Below, in pieces: positions 37,047 through 46,273 of a DNA stretch of 50,838 bases. The position numbers and the translations under genes were made by a program. How positions within the stretch are numbered: position 1 is the stretch's first letter; each line of letters opens with the position of its first letter. The DNA lies in the NCBI RefSeq assembly GCF_018860755.1, contig NZ_JAHKPW010000085.1:77120-127957 (forward strand), in the 5' to 3' direction. This DNA is from Colwellia sp. D2M02. GTDB taxonomy: Bacteria; Pseudomonadota; Gammaproteobacteria; Enterobacterales; Alteromonadaceae. The notes beneath the pieces were generated by a model that was not told where the DNA came from, made no database searches, and saw only the letters and a program-made list of their open reading frames with translations.

Positions 37047-39590
37047 TTAGAAACTATATTGGGCTTTTAAGTAATAATACCCACCGCTAAACCCCATAAC
37101 AGCAGTCACGGGATACTCTGCTCCCAATATATCTGCATATGGATTTTTGTTCGGGTAATTATCAAAAATATTCTGCGCGCCAAGTGAAAATGTTAGCGCT
37201 TGCGTTGCGGCATAGCTTATTTCTGCGTCTACTGTGATTGCAGAGTCAATATCAATAGGCCAATCACCTACTTCTGCATGTGCTTCATAATGACCACCAA
37301 AATATACCATTCGAATAAAGCCATCGATATCGCCATTAGTATGCTGAACAGTTATTGTGCCTTTGTGATCAGGTAAGCCGTCTTCCATTTGTTTAACAAC
37401 AGTTTCACTAACAAAGTCTTCATTCCAGTTATCAATACTAGTGTCTGTCCAGTTGTAAGCTAAACTGTAGCGAGTTTCACCGCCAAACATATCTGCGCGA
37501 TAATTTGCAACGACATCAACCCCTTTTGTCGTTGTATCAAAATCATTGGTGAAGTATTTAACACTGTCAAAACTACTCGCATCTAGTACGCCAAGCGCTT
37601 CCAACGCAGTTACATCTTCTTCAGTTACTTTAAAATCTTTTGATAGCGTAATTCGGTCTTTTACTTTGACGTTAAAATAGTCAATAGTGAAAAATAGCTC
37701 ATCAAACTGAAACACCGCCCCAAACGCATAGTTAGTTGAATCTTCAGGATCTAAACTTTTACCACCCTTGCGCACTGATATGAGATTAGTTGGAGATAAT
37801 GTTGCCTGATCAACAAGTAATCCCGCCTGATTCAATGATGTGCTAACATTGCTTGCATTGCTTTGACCAACGGTTGGTGCTCTAAAACCTGTTCCTACCG
37901 AGCCACGTAACGCGATATTATCATTCGCTTGCCAATGCGCTGTAAGTTTTGCATTTGTTGTTGTGCCAAAGTCACTAAAATCTTCATACCGTGTCGCCGC
38001 ACCAATACGTAAGTTGTCAGTTAAATAGGCTTCAATATCGATATACGCTGCAACATTCGAACGCTCAAATTCACCGGCATGCTCAGGTTTGAAACCAGGA
38101 AAACCATTCGAACCTACATTAAAACCTTGTTTATAAAGTGGCAATGATAATGTAGTGTCACCTAAAGAATAAGAAGCGACATCGCCCGCTTTAATCTCAA
38201 AAGATTCTTCACGGTACTCGAATCCACCAGCAACATTGATGTCATCCTCCAGCCAACCAACGGTTAATGGATAAGAAAGATCTAGTGTATAACTGGTGTC
38301 TATTTCAATGTATTCTCCTGGGCTGAAGTCTCGTGGTGAGTCAGGTCCCATTGCCGCATTTAAGGTATCAGTAATTGAAAACTTTGACGCATGTCGACCA
38401 ACTGAGGCACTTAAGTCGTAAAGTAATCCACTTTCAAGTTCGCCTCTAGTACCGATGGCAATGGCGGTATCAACTACCTTACCGCCAAAGTGCGGAGTAA
38501 AACCGCCGGGGATATTCTCATAATGAGAAAAGCAATTTGGGTCGGCTTTAATTTGTGCTAGTGCTGTCGGATCCGGAGCATCGTTAATAATATTAACCAC
38601 GGGACAAGCAATACCATCATCTGGTGTTAAATCGCCAACCAAGAGAGTATTGTCTGGTCCACCATAAACACCACCGCGATTATTAGGATTACGGAAATAA
38701 AAACCACCAACAACCTCTTTTTCAGCCCAGTTACCAAAAAGATAGAATTCTTTATCATTGCCTAAATCTAAACCAATATTACCGAATAATTTAAAGTTAT
38801 TTTTTATTTCTGGATTCCCCCAAACTTGTGCAGGGTTTGCTACACTAGTGTTTCCGGCATCAATCAAAGCTTGCGCATCTTCGCGTTGTACAGAACGGCT
38901 AGTCGGCTTATTATCACTGACCTCAAAGCTAAAGTTGGCAAAGCCGTCTTCGGTTAGTGGCAAACCAAAATTACCGGCAAGAAGGTTACTTTCGCCATCT
39001 CCCTCGTAATATTGACCTGTTTGCAATTGAAAGGAACCACCTTCACTATCATCTTTCAATTGGAAGTTGATCACACCAGCGATAGCATCCGAGCCATATT
39101 GCGCTGCGGCTCCATCTCGTAAAACTTCAACTTGCTTTAATGCAATAGCAGGGATAACAGAAATATCCGGCCCATGTGCGCCATTATTTACACCGCCTGT
39201 AGTCCATGTAATGACTGATGCTCGATGACGACGTTTACCATTAACAAGTACTAAAGTATTGTCAGACGGCAAACCTCTCAAGTTTGCCGGTCTAACCATA
39301 GTTGCAGCATCATTTATTGACTGTGTGTTGACATTGTAGGAAGGAACAACATTGCTCAATACCGAACTAATATCACCAAGACCATTTCTCGCTAGCTCCT
39401 TAGATTCGATAATATCAATTGGTACAGACGAGTCCGCAACTGAACGAGGTGACGATCGAGTACCAATTACGACTATGGTTTCAGTTTCTTTTTCATTATT
39501 TTTCACAGCTGCAACGTCGTTTTCTGCCGCAAAACTATTATTGAAGCCTAAAGCAAGCGCAACGGCAATGGTAGTTTTAGCAATTTTCAT
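37047..39590 (-). CDS. TonB-dependent outer-membrane receptor (second)
   Basis: An 847-residue receptor when started at 39590, where the ATG has AGGGAA upstream and opens a clear signal peptide (MKIAKTTIAVALALGFNNSFA). The longer frame would carry a hydrophobic tail that lies over operators and is unlikely. A TonB-box-like ETIVVIGTR, plug motifs (NTLVLVNGKRRH, DGAAAQYGSDAIAGVINFQL) and the terminal YYLKAQYSF are typical. It is unlike the other receptor in sequence, suggesting a different ligand in the same regulon. Confidence 0.9.
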   Translation of the reverse strand: MKIAKTTIAVALALGFNNSFAAENDVAAVKNNEKETETIVVIGTRSSPRSVADSSVPIDIIESKELARNGLGDISSVLSNVVPSYNVNTQSINDAATMVRPANLRGLPSDNTLVLVNGKRRHRASVITWTTGGVNNGAHGPDISVIPAIALKQVEVLRDGAAAQYGSDAIAGVINFQLKDDSEGGSFQLQTGQYYEGDGESNLLAGNFGLPLTEDGFANFSFEVSDNKPTSRSVQREDAQALIDAGNTSVANPAQVWGNPEIKNNFKLFGNIGLDLGNDKEFYLFGNWAEKEVVGGFYFRNPNNRGGVYGGPDNTLLVGDLTPDDGIACPVVNIINDAPDPTALAQIKADPNCFSHYENIPGGFTPHFGGKVVDTAIAIGTRGELESGLLYDLSASVGRHASKFSITDTLNAAMGPDSPRDFSPGEYIEIDTSYTLDLSYPLTVGWLEDDINVAGGFEYREESFEIKAGDVASYSLGDTTLSLPLYKQGFNVGSNGFPGFKPEHAGEFERSNVAAYIDIEAYLTDNLRIGAATRYEDFSDFGTTTNAKLTAHWQANDNIALRGSVGTGFRAPTVGQSNASNVSTSLNQAGLLVDQATLSPTNLISVRKGGKSLDPEDSTNYAFGAVFQFDELFFTIDYFNVKVKDRITLSKDFKVTEEDVTALEALGVLDASSFDSVKYFTNDFDTTTKGVDVVANYRADMFGGETRYSLAYNWTDTSIDNWNEDFVSETVVKQMEDGLPDHKGTITVQHTNGDIDGFIRMVYFGGHYEAHAEVGDWPIDIDSAITVDAEISYAATQALTFSLGAQNIFDNYPNKNPYADILGAEYPVTAVMGFSGGYYYLKAQYSF

Positions 39591-39626
39591 ATTATTCCCT
39601 ACTACCCCCAACAAAACAAAAAAAAC

Positions 39627-39638
39627 AGAACGTTCCAC
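39627..39638. promoter_or_regulatory. LacI-type operator, proximal to the second TonB receptor
   Basis: On the minus strand TGGAACGTTCTG, a match to the palindrome at 10 of 12 positions, 37 bases upstream of the start. Confidence 0.62.
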
Positions 39639-39712
39639 ATAAAATAAATCTACAAAAATGCAAATAAACAAGACTTTGGGAGAGTTAAGCCACACAAAAA
39701 GCACCCTTTTAG

Positions 39713-39724
39713 TGGAACGTTCCA
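39713..39724. promoter_or_regulatory. LacI-type operator, distal to the second TonB receptor
   Basis: A perfect TGGAACGTTCCA, 86 bases from the proximal site centre to centre. Two sites that far apart could support looping. Confidence 0.78.
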
Positions 39725-39725
39725 A

Positions 39726-40082
39726 TTAATAACTTAACGATATTTATTTAATAGTCAAACACTATTTAGTATTTTTTTTCTACAGGTGGTGTCGAATTTT
39801 TATTTAATAGACAAAGGAAAGGAATAATAAAAAAATCAGTAAACTATAAAAACCATTGTTTTATATGAAAAAAATTTATAGTTTCACAAATGAATTTACA
39901 CTCTAAAAAAAATGAAGAAATATAATGTAAAAATTAGTAACAAGATTGCAACCTTAAAAGCCACTTTGAAAGTTCGCTTAGTCAATAACTACACTTCGCT
40001 GTTCAATCGCTATTATTAGACCCTTGAATTTATTAACTTGAATACAATGGCGCTCTATCTCATTTTAATACTAATAAATATA
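39726..40082. other. Gap between second TonB receptor region and lacI
   Basis: AT-rich, no gene seen. One inverted repeat, AAACTATAAA / TTTATAGTTT (39841-39850 and 39875-39884, 24-base loop), could form a hairpin on the transcript from lacI; it is not a clear terminator. Confidence 0.4.
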
Positions 40083-41090
40083 CTAGCCAGAATCGCGCTC
40101 TATAAGGTCAACACCAATAAGAATTTTATTTTTGGTGCCATCTTTAATATTTGCCAAAACCTGGCACACTGCAATAGCAATTTGATTCGCATCGACGTGA
40201 ATTGTCGATAACGCAGGAGACATTAATCGAGAATCTTCCAGATCATCAAAACCAATCACTGCAATATCTTTTCCTGGCTGTTTACCCGATGCCCTTATAT
40301 GCTCAATTGCGCCATAAGCGATAACATCACTAAAGCAAACAACGGCCTCAATATCGTTAGCAGTCGCTAATACCTCCTCCATAGCCCCACGACCACCATT
40401 ACGGTTTGTGTTAGATTGTACACATAACTTTTTAGAAAATGGTATTTCTGCTAATGTCATCGCCTCAGTATAGCCAGATAAACGCTGATGATAATCTGAT
40501 ATGCTTTCATTGCCGCCAATAAAGGCAATTCTTTTATAGCCTTTAGCAAGCATGTGTTGCGTTGCCAGTTTTGTACCGGCAAAATTGTCTGGCAATACCG
40601 TCGCAACTTTAGCACCAGACACTTCACGCATAATGTGTACCACAGGGAAACCTTGTTCAACCAATGAATTTGTCCATTCAGGTGAAGTGCCCGGCGCAGG
40701 ACAAATAATAAATGCAGCAACATTATACTCTTTTAGGTTTCGTACCAACGATGTTTGAGTTTCAACATTTTCATCACTATTAACTAGCATAGAAAACATC
40801 CCCATTTGGCGAATTTGCTTTTCAAGTCCTACCGCAAGTTGCGCTGAATATGGGTTTTTTAAATCATTAATAACAATAGCGACTAAATTGGATCTTCTAC
40901 TTCTCAGTGATGCAGCATCTCTATTGTAAACATAACCAATGTCATCAATCGCTTTTTCTACTTTTTGTCGTGCTTTATCACTTACTTTATCGCTTCCAGT
41001 CAGTACCAAAGAAACTGTCGATTTCGATACACCGGCTTTTTTAGCCACGTCTATAACCGTCACACTTTTCGATTTTGTGCCACTCTTCAT
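40083..41090 (-). CDS. LacI-family transcriptional regulator (mannoside locus)
   Basis: A 335-residue LacI/GalR regulator. The helix-turn-helix and hinge helix are at residues about 10-60 (VIDVAKKAGVSKSTVSLVL, then SLRSRRSNLVAIVI), followed by the periplasmic-binding-protein-like sensor domain (IAFIGGNES, AVVCFSDVIAYGAIEH, IAVIGFDDLED). Four TGGAACGTTCCA-type sites nearby, including one in its own divergent promoter region, form its obvious targets. Mannose or a derivative is the likely effector, by context only. Confidence 0.9.
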   Translation of the reverse strand: MKSGTKSKSVTVIDVAKKAGVSKSTVSLVLTGSDKVSDKARQKVEKAIDDIGYVYNRDAASLRSRRSNLVAIVINDLKNPYSAQLAVGLEKQIRQMGMFSMLVNSDENVETQTSLVRNLKEYNVAAFIICPAPGTSPEWTNSLVEQGFPVVHIMREVSGAKVATVLPDNFAGTKLATQHMLAKGYKRIAFIGGNESISDYHQRLSGYTEAMTLAEIPFSKKLCVQSNTNRNGGRGAMEEVLATANDIEAVVCFSDVIAYGAIEHIRASGKQPGKDIAVIGFDDLEDSRLMSPALSTIHVDANQIAIAVCQVLANIKDGTKNKILIGVDLIERDSG

Positions 41091-41138
41091 TACAGCTATT
41101 CCCTAGTAAATTAACTATTATCATATTAAAACTATTGA

Positions 41139-41168
41139 ATTATAGCGAACCTAGCGTTATATTGACAA
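41139..41168 (-). promoter_or_regulatory. Promoter of lacI
   Basis: On the minus strand TTGTCA, 18 bases, perfect TATAAT, about 50 bases before the start. The operator lies directly upstream of the -35. Confidence 0.72.
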
Positions 41169-41172
41169 TTAA

Positions 41173-41186
41173 TTGGAACGTTCCAA
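41173..41186. promoter_or_regulatory. LacI-type operator in the lacI/GH92 divergent region
   Basis: Perfect 14-base palindrome TTGGAACGTTCCAA, 34 bases before the mannosidase start. It sits next to a TTGACA element (41162-41167) and would block the GH92 operon promoter and could affect lacI. Confidence 0.82.
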
Positions 41187-41219
41187 ACGTTTATTCTATA
41201 AATAAGGATCATACAAGTA

Positions 41220-43631
41220 ATGAGTTATCCAACAATTAAAATGAGGACAGTAAGTAAACTGTTAAGTACTTGGACGGGAAATTTATTCGTGTTGGTCAGC
41301 CTAGTGCTAACTGCAACGGCTAGTGCAAATACCAACCTTAATACAAATGATGTTACCCAATGGGTTGATCCCTTTATAGGGACGGGTGGTGACGGCCACA
41401 CATTTCCTGGCGCAGTCGTTCCCTTTGGCATGGTGCAGTTAAGTCCTGATACCGCAGCAGTTAACCGTGGGATTGACCCTCAATCAGAAATATATAAGCA
41501 CAGTGCTGGCTATCACTATGACGATAAATCTATTATTGGTTTTTCTCATACCCATTTTAGCGGTACGGGTCATTCAGATTTAGGTGATTTGCTGATCATG
41601 CCGATGACCGGAGACGCACACACAGAACCAGGTAGCGAAACTAACCCTGATTCAGGTTACCGATCACGCTTTAGTCATGACAGTGAAATTGCATCACCTG
41701 GATATTATGCTGTTGAATTAAGCGACTACAACATAAAAGCAGAGCTAACCGCAACTGCTAGAACAGGTATGCATAGATATACCTTTAAAGAAAAAGATCA
41801 AGCTCATTTAATGCTAGATTTAACCGCTTCTATTTATAACTTTAAGAATAAAGTTATATGGAGTGACGTACGTGTTATCGATAATCAAACACTATTGGCC
41901 TATCGTTCAACCAATGGCTGGGCTAAACAAAGAGAAATGTATTTTGCCATTAAATTTTCTCAACCTTTCGATAGCATAGAGCTAATTAACCAAGACGATA
42001 GCCGCTATCGTTGTAATGGTTGCTTAACTAAAAAAGGCAATAAACCTTCTACAATAGTTAATTCTGCTATTCAATATACAGCCGGTAAAGCAGTTAAAGT
42101 ATTGGCTCACTTTAATGAACCCAATACAAAACCTCTTATTGTAAAAGTAGGTTTATCAGCCGTTAGTCGCAAAAATGCATTGGAAAACTTAACCACTGAA
42201 AATCCTGATTGGAACTTTGATAATATTCATCAACAAGCTAAAAAACAGTGGCAACAGCAACTATCTGTGTTGCAAGCAAAAGGCAGTAAATCGCAAAAGC
42301 GCCAACTATTTACTGCGCTTTATCATGCCTTACAAGCCCCATCAATATATCAAGATGTAAATGGTCAATATCGTGGTGTTGATGGCGAAATTCATCAAGC
42401 TGAAAGTTTTGAAAATCATACATTATTCTCTTTGTGGGATACCTACCGCGCTTTACATCCACTATTGACCTATGTTGCGCCAGATAAAGTCCCTAATATG
42501 ATTAAATCAATGTTAGCGCACTATAAAGAAAGCTACGACAATATGTTACCTATCTGGTCTTTCCATGCCCACGAAACTTGGACCATGATTGGATACCATG
42601 CGGTATCAGTAATCGCTGACGCCTACCTAAAAGGCATTCGTGATTTTGATAGCGAACTTGCATTAAAGGCTATGATCGATACAGCAAACAACCCTAAATA
42701 TGACGCGATTCCTGAGTATATTAAACGTGGCTATGTTCCTATGGACAAACTTAGCGAATCAGTATCAATTACCTTGGAATATGCTTACAACGACTACGCA
42801 ATTGCACGTATGGCCGAAGCTATGGGCAAAAAAGATATTGCTAAAACCTTTTATAAACGCGCGTCATCCTATAAAAACCTGTTCGACCCTAGTATAGGCT
42901 TTATGCGAGGAAAGAATAGTGAGGGCCTATGGAACCCTAACTTTGATGCCGAAGACGCTAAATTAATGGGGCCATTTACCGAAGGCAACAGTTTCCAATA
43001 CACTTTTTACGTACCTCATGACGTAAGCGAACTAATTGATTTAATTGGTGGTGATAAAGCCTTTGAAGAGCGCTTAGACTTATTATTTAACAAAGAATTA
43101 AGTCATGAAAAAATTAAAGAGCATGAAGATATTGCTGGTTTAATTGGCCAATACGCGCATGGCAATGAGCCAAGTCATCATATTGCTTACTTATACAACT
43201 ATGCAGGAAAGCCTTGGCGCACACAAGAACGTATTCGACAAATCATGGATACCTTATCTTCAGATAAGCCAGACGGTCTTGCCGGTAACGACGATGTTGG
43301 TCAAATGTCAGCATGGTACATATTCTCAGCTATGGGCTTCTACCCTGTTGCCCCTGGTGACTTAACATATGCCATCGGTGCCCCTCAGTTACCAGAAATT
43401 TCATTAAACCTAGCTAATGGTAAAAAGTTCACAGTAATAGCGAACAAGCTTTCTAAAGCCAATAAATATATTAAAAGTGCACGTTTAAACGGCAAGCCAT
43501 TAAAGCGCAGTTTTATCACTCATGATGATATTAATAATGGTGGAACATTAGAGTTTATTATGTCGAATAAGCCAAACAAAACTTGGGCAAACAATACATC
43601 ACAACGTCCGCCATCAATGAGCACTCACTAG
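41220..43631 (+). CDS. GH92 alpha-mannosidase (exported)
   Basis: An 803-residue glycoside hydrolase family 92 enzyme with a signal peptide (hydrophobic NLFVLVSLVLTATASA). WVDPFIGTGGDGHTFPGAVVPFGM opens the beta-sandwich domain; the (alpha/alpha)6 part contains WDTYRALHPL, HETWTMIGYH, SESVSITLEYAYND and the Asp-bearing AGNDDVGQMSAWYIFSA. GH92 enzymes are Ca-dependent exo-alpha-mannosidases. In characterised Bacteroides enzymes a His-Glu in the HETW position goes with alpha-1,2 activity, so that linkage is a reasonable guess. First gene of a five-gene operon under the operator at 41173. Confidence 0.92.
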   Translation: MSYPTIKMRTVSKLLSTWTGNLFVLVSLVLTATASANTNLNTNDVTQWVDPFIGTGGDGHTFPGAVVPFGMVQLSPDTAAVNRGIDPQSEIYKHSAGYHYDDKSIIGFSHTHFSGTGHSDLGDLLIMPMTGDAHTEPGSETNPDSGYRSRFSHDSEIASPGYYAVELSDYNIKAELTATARTGMHRYTFKEKDQAHLMLDLTASIYNFKNKVIWSDVRVIDNQTLLAYRSTNGWAKQREMYFAIKFSQPFDSIELINQDDSRYRCNGCLTKKGNKPSTIVNSAIQYTAGKAVKVLAHFNEPNTKPLIVKVGLSAVSRKNALENLTTENPDWNFDNIHQQAKKQWQQQLSVLQAKGSKSQKRQLFTALYHALQAPSIYQDVNGQYRGVDGEIHQAESFENHTLFSLWDTYRALHPLLTYVAPDKVPNMIKSMLAHYKESYDNMLPIWSFHAHETWTMIGYHAVSVIADAYLKGIRDFDSELALKAMIDTANNPKYDAIPEYIKRGYVPMDKLSESVSITLEYAYNDYAIARMAEAMGKKDIAKTFYKRASSYKNLFDPSIGFMRGKNSEGLWNPNFDAEDAKLMGPFTEGNSFQYTFYVPHDVSELIDLIGGDKAFEERLDLLFNKELSHEKIKEHEDIAGLIGQYAHGNEPSHHIAYLYNYAGKPWRTQERIRQIMDTLSSDKPDGLAGNDDVGQMSAWYIFSAMGFYPVAPGDLTYAIGAPQLPEISLNLANGKKFTVIANKLSKANKYIKSARLNGKPLKRSFITHDDINNGGTLEFIMSNKPNKTWANNTSQRPPSMSTH

Positions 43632-43669
43632 CATAAAGAAATAATACCAGTGCAAGTAATTTAACATGT

Positions 43670-43690
43670 AACCCAGCGATTCGCTGGGTT
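43670..43690 (+). other. Perfect palindrome before the second GH92 gene
   Basis: AACCCAGCGATTCGCTGGGTT, a hairpin ending just before AAGGA, the ribosome site of the next gene. It could attenuate, protect the 3' end of the first mannosidase message, or modulate translation start. No T-run follows. Confidence 0.55.
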
Positions 43691-43702
43691 AAGGAAAAAG
43701 TA

Positions 43703-46273
43703 ATGTTTACTGTAAAATCTACGGTCACGTGTTTACTTACCGTTAGCCTAGCTATTTCAGGCTGTAGTGGCCAATCAAGTACCACTGATGTCACAAAGAA
43801 AACCACAAAGTTACAACCAGAATGGGTTAAGAACCCTGTTAACTATGTTAACCCTTTTATTGGCACGGAAGGCGTTTACAACCATCGTCAAGCTTCTAAT
43901 GTTGTACCCGGGGCTGTATTGCCACATGGTATGTTTAATTTCGGCCCTGAGCATGCTTACACTGAAGACTTACTCAAAGAAAGTGAACTAATGAGTAAAC
44001 GTGTACTTAAAGAAAAAGGACGAGTTCCCGTTGGCGCTGGTGGCTACAACTATGGTGCTAGCCGAATTAAAGGTTTCTCCTTCACCCGACTATCTGGCAC
44101 CGGCTGTTTAGGCGCCTCTGGCGATATTCCTGTTTTACCTTTCACTTCCCCAATTACACATTCTCCAGATACGGATATGCTTGATGCTTATTACAGTGCT
44201 GGCTTTAGCCACCAAAACGAAACAGCCATTCCGGGTTATTATCAAGTAAAAATGGATAACGGGGTCAATGTAGAATTAAGTGCCACCACTCGAACCGGTA
44301 TTGCTCGCTTTACCTTTGACTCTCCTGAACAAGCTAAACTACTGTTTAGAAGTTCATATTCACAATTGGGCAGCGGCGACGCCTATACGAAAATTGACCA
44401 AGAAAAAGGCGAGATCACAGGTTACGTTACCAGTGGCAATTTTTGTGGCTATTTGGGTGAATATAATCGTCGTGATTATTACACACTACATTTTGTCGCT
44501 AAACTAGATGTGCCAATTTCAGGCACAGGTAGCTGGCATGATGATAAAATAACAGCGCAAAGTACCAGCGCAAAAGGTGGTATGGGTTACGGTGAAAAAG
44601 GTATACCAAAATTAGGCACTGGCTCAGGCGCTTGGGTTGATTTAGACCTATCTCAGCAACAAACCGTGACCATGAGCGTCGGTATTTCGTATGTTAGTTT
44701 AGCGAATGCTCGTGAAAACTTGGCCAAGGAACAAGTCGCGACCTTAGTCAATGCATCACAAAGCAAAGAAGACAGCTTTAAACACATTCGTGAAGAAGCC
44801 AAACAAACCTGGAATAAAACCCTTGCTAAGGTCAAAGTTGTTTCAAACAATAAAGATAAACTGACCACCTTCTATACCGCGCTATTTCACTCACAATTTC
44901 ATCCTAATATTTTTAGCGATATTAATGGCGAATATTTAGGATTTGACCAGCAAGTTCACCGTATTAACGACAAACAATCAGCACAATATGCCAATTTCTC
45001 GGGCTGGGACGTATATCGTTCACAGTTGCAACTTGTTACTTTACTTGACCCGAAGCGCGGCAGTGATATTGCCCAATCTTTATTTAACCAAGCTCAACAA
45101 TTTAACGGGGTTTGGGACCGCTGGACTCATAACTCAGGCCCAACAGGTGTGATGAGTGGTGATCCTTCAACGATTGCTATTGCTAATTTCGTCGCTTTTG
45201 GCGCAACCGATTTTGATGTTCAAGGGGCATACCAATCTTTACTTAAAGCCGCTACACAACCAACAGCGTTAGATCTAAGCAATGAAGGTTGTCCGGTGTT
45301 TTGTCGAGGACAGCATCCGTCATTAGACCAATGGCAAACACTAAATTATATTTCCGACCAATCCAACAGTTGGGAAGGCGCTTCTGAAACACTTGAGCAA
45401 GCCTCTGCTGACTTTGCATTATCACAGCTAGCAAGCAATTTAGGTGATGACAAGTCAGCACAACTGATGTTAACGCGTTCAGGATACTGGAAAAACCTTT
45501 TTAATTCGCAGGCAACAGCCAAAGAAGGCTATATACAAGGTCGTAATAAAGACGGCAGTTGGAAAGCCGATTTTGATCCCAACAGCGGACACCTTTTTGT
45601 TGAAGGCAGCCCGGCGCAATACCTTTGGATGGTACCGTTTGATGGCGCCAGTTTAAACCAATTAGTTGGCGGCGATGAAGTGATGGCTAACCGTCTTGAC
45701 AATCACTTTCATAAACCTGATGGCAGCTGGGTATTGTTTAGAGATAAGGCAAGCTATTCAGATGTTTCCAATCAACCTTCTATCGCGTCACCCTGGATGT
45801 ATCTATTCACTGGTCAAGCATATAAAACTCAAGATACCGTGCGTGCCACTCTCGATTTATTGTGGAACAACACCACAAAAGGCATTCCAGGGCAAGATGA
45901 TCTAGGCCAAATGTCATCATGGTATGTATTCTCTGCTTTAGGCCTTTACCCTTTACAGCCAGGTCGCGCTGACATGGTACTTTCGAGTCCAACGTTTGAA
46001 AAGGCTAACATCGGTAAGCTAACAATTAATGCTCCATTCGCTTCAAGTGAGAATCGTTACATTAGAAGTCTAAAAGTGAACAATATTAACAGCACCAAAA
46101 GCTGGATTAATAATCGCTATATTTCAGAACCGGTTGAGTTAAATTTCAAGCTATCCTCAATACCAAATAAACAATGGGGAAAAAAACTATCTGATCGTCC
46201 GCTATCTTTTTCATCGGGTAAGGCTGAACAGCACATTAATTCATCACATAACACGGAAGTTGGAGACAAGTAA
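43703..46273 (+). CDS. GH92 alpha-mannosidase (lipoprotein)
   Basis: An 856-residue GH92 enzyme carrying a lipobox (LAISGC, about residues 16-21), so probably outer-membrane or periplasmic lipoprotein. It has NPFIGTEGVYNHRQASNVVPG, WDVYRSQLQLVTL, SETLEQASADFALSQLA and GQDDLGQMSSWYVFSALG. In place of HETW it reads WTHNSGPTGVMSGDPS, so its +1 subsite should differ from the first enzyme, suggesting another linkage. Its stop overlaps the permease start by one base (TAATG), indicating coupled translation. Confidence 0.9.
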   Translation: MFTVKSTVTCLLTVSLAISGCSGQSSTTDVTKKTTKLQPEWVKNPVNYVNPFIGTEGVYNHRQASNVVPGAVLPHGMFNFGPEHAYTEDLLKESELMSKRVLKEKGRVPVGAGGYNYGASRIKGFSFTRLSGTGCLGASGDIPVLPFTSPITHSPDTDMLDAYYSAGFSHQNETAIPGYYQVKMDNGVNVELSATTRTGIARFTFDSPEQAKLLFRSSYSQLGSGDAYTKIDQEKGEITGYVTSGNFCGYLGEYNRRDYYTLHFVAKLDVPISGTGSWHDDKITAQSTSAKGGMGYGEKGIPKLGTGSGAWVDLDLSQQQTVTMSVGISYVSLANARENLAKEQVATLVNASQSKEDSFKHIREEAKQTWNKTLAKVKVVSNNKDKLTTFYTALFHSQFHPNIFSDINGEYLGFDQQVHRINDKQSAQYANFSGWDVYRSQLQLVTLLDPKRGSDIAQSLFNQAQQFNGVWDRWTHNSGPTGVMSGDPSTIAIANFVAFGATDFDVQGAYQSLLKAATQPTALDLSNEGCPVFCRGQHPSLDQWQTLNYISDQSNSWEGASETLEQASADFALSQLASNLGDDKSAQLMLTRSGYWKNLFNSQATAKEGYIQGRNKDGSWKADFDPNSGHLFVEGSPAQYLWMVPFDGASLNQLVGGDEVMANRLDNHFHKPDGSWVLFRDKASYSDVSNQPSIASPWMYLFTGQAYKTQDTVRATLDLLWNNTTKGIPGQDDLGQMSSWYVFSALGLYPLQPGRADMVLSSPTFEKANIGKLTINAPFASSENRYIRSLKVNNINSTKSWINNRYISEPVELNFKLSSIPNKQWGKKLSDRPLSFSSGKAEQHINSSHNTEVGDK

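Noticed and set aside
39591-39725. Long N-terminal extension of the second TonB receptor frame
   Set aside because: It spans two LacI operators and the probable promoter and lacks a ribosome site; the ATG at 39590 opens a normal signal peptide.
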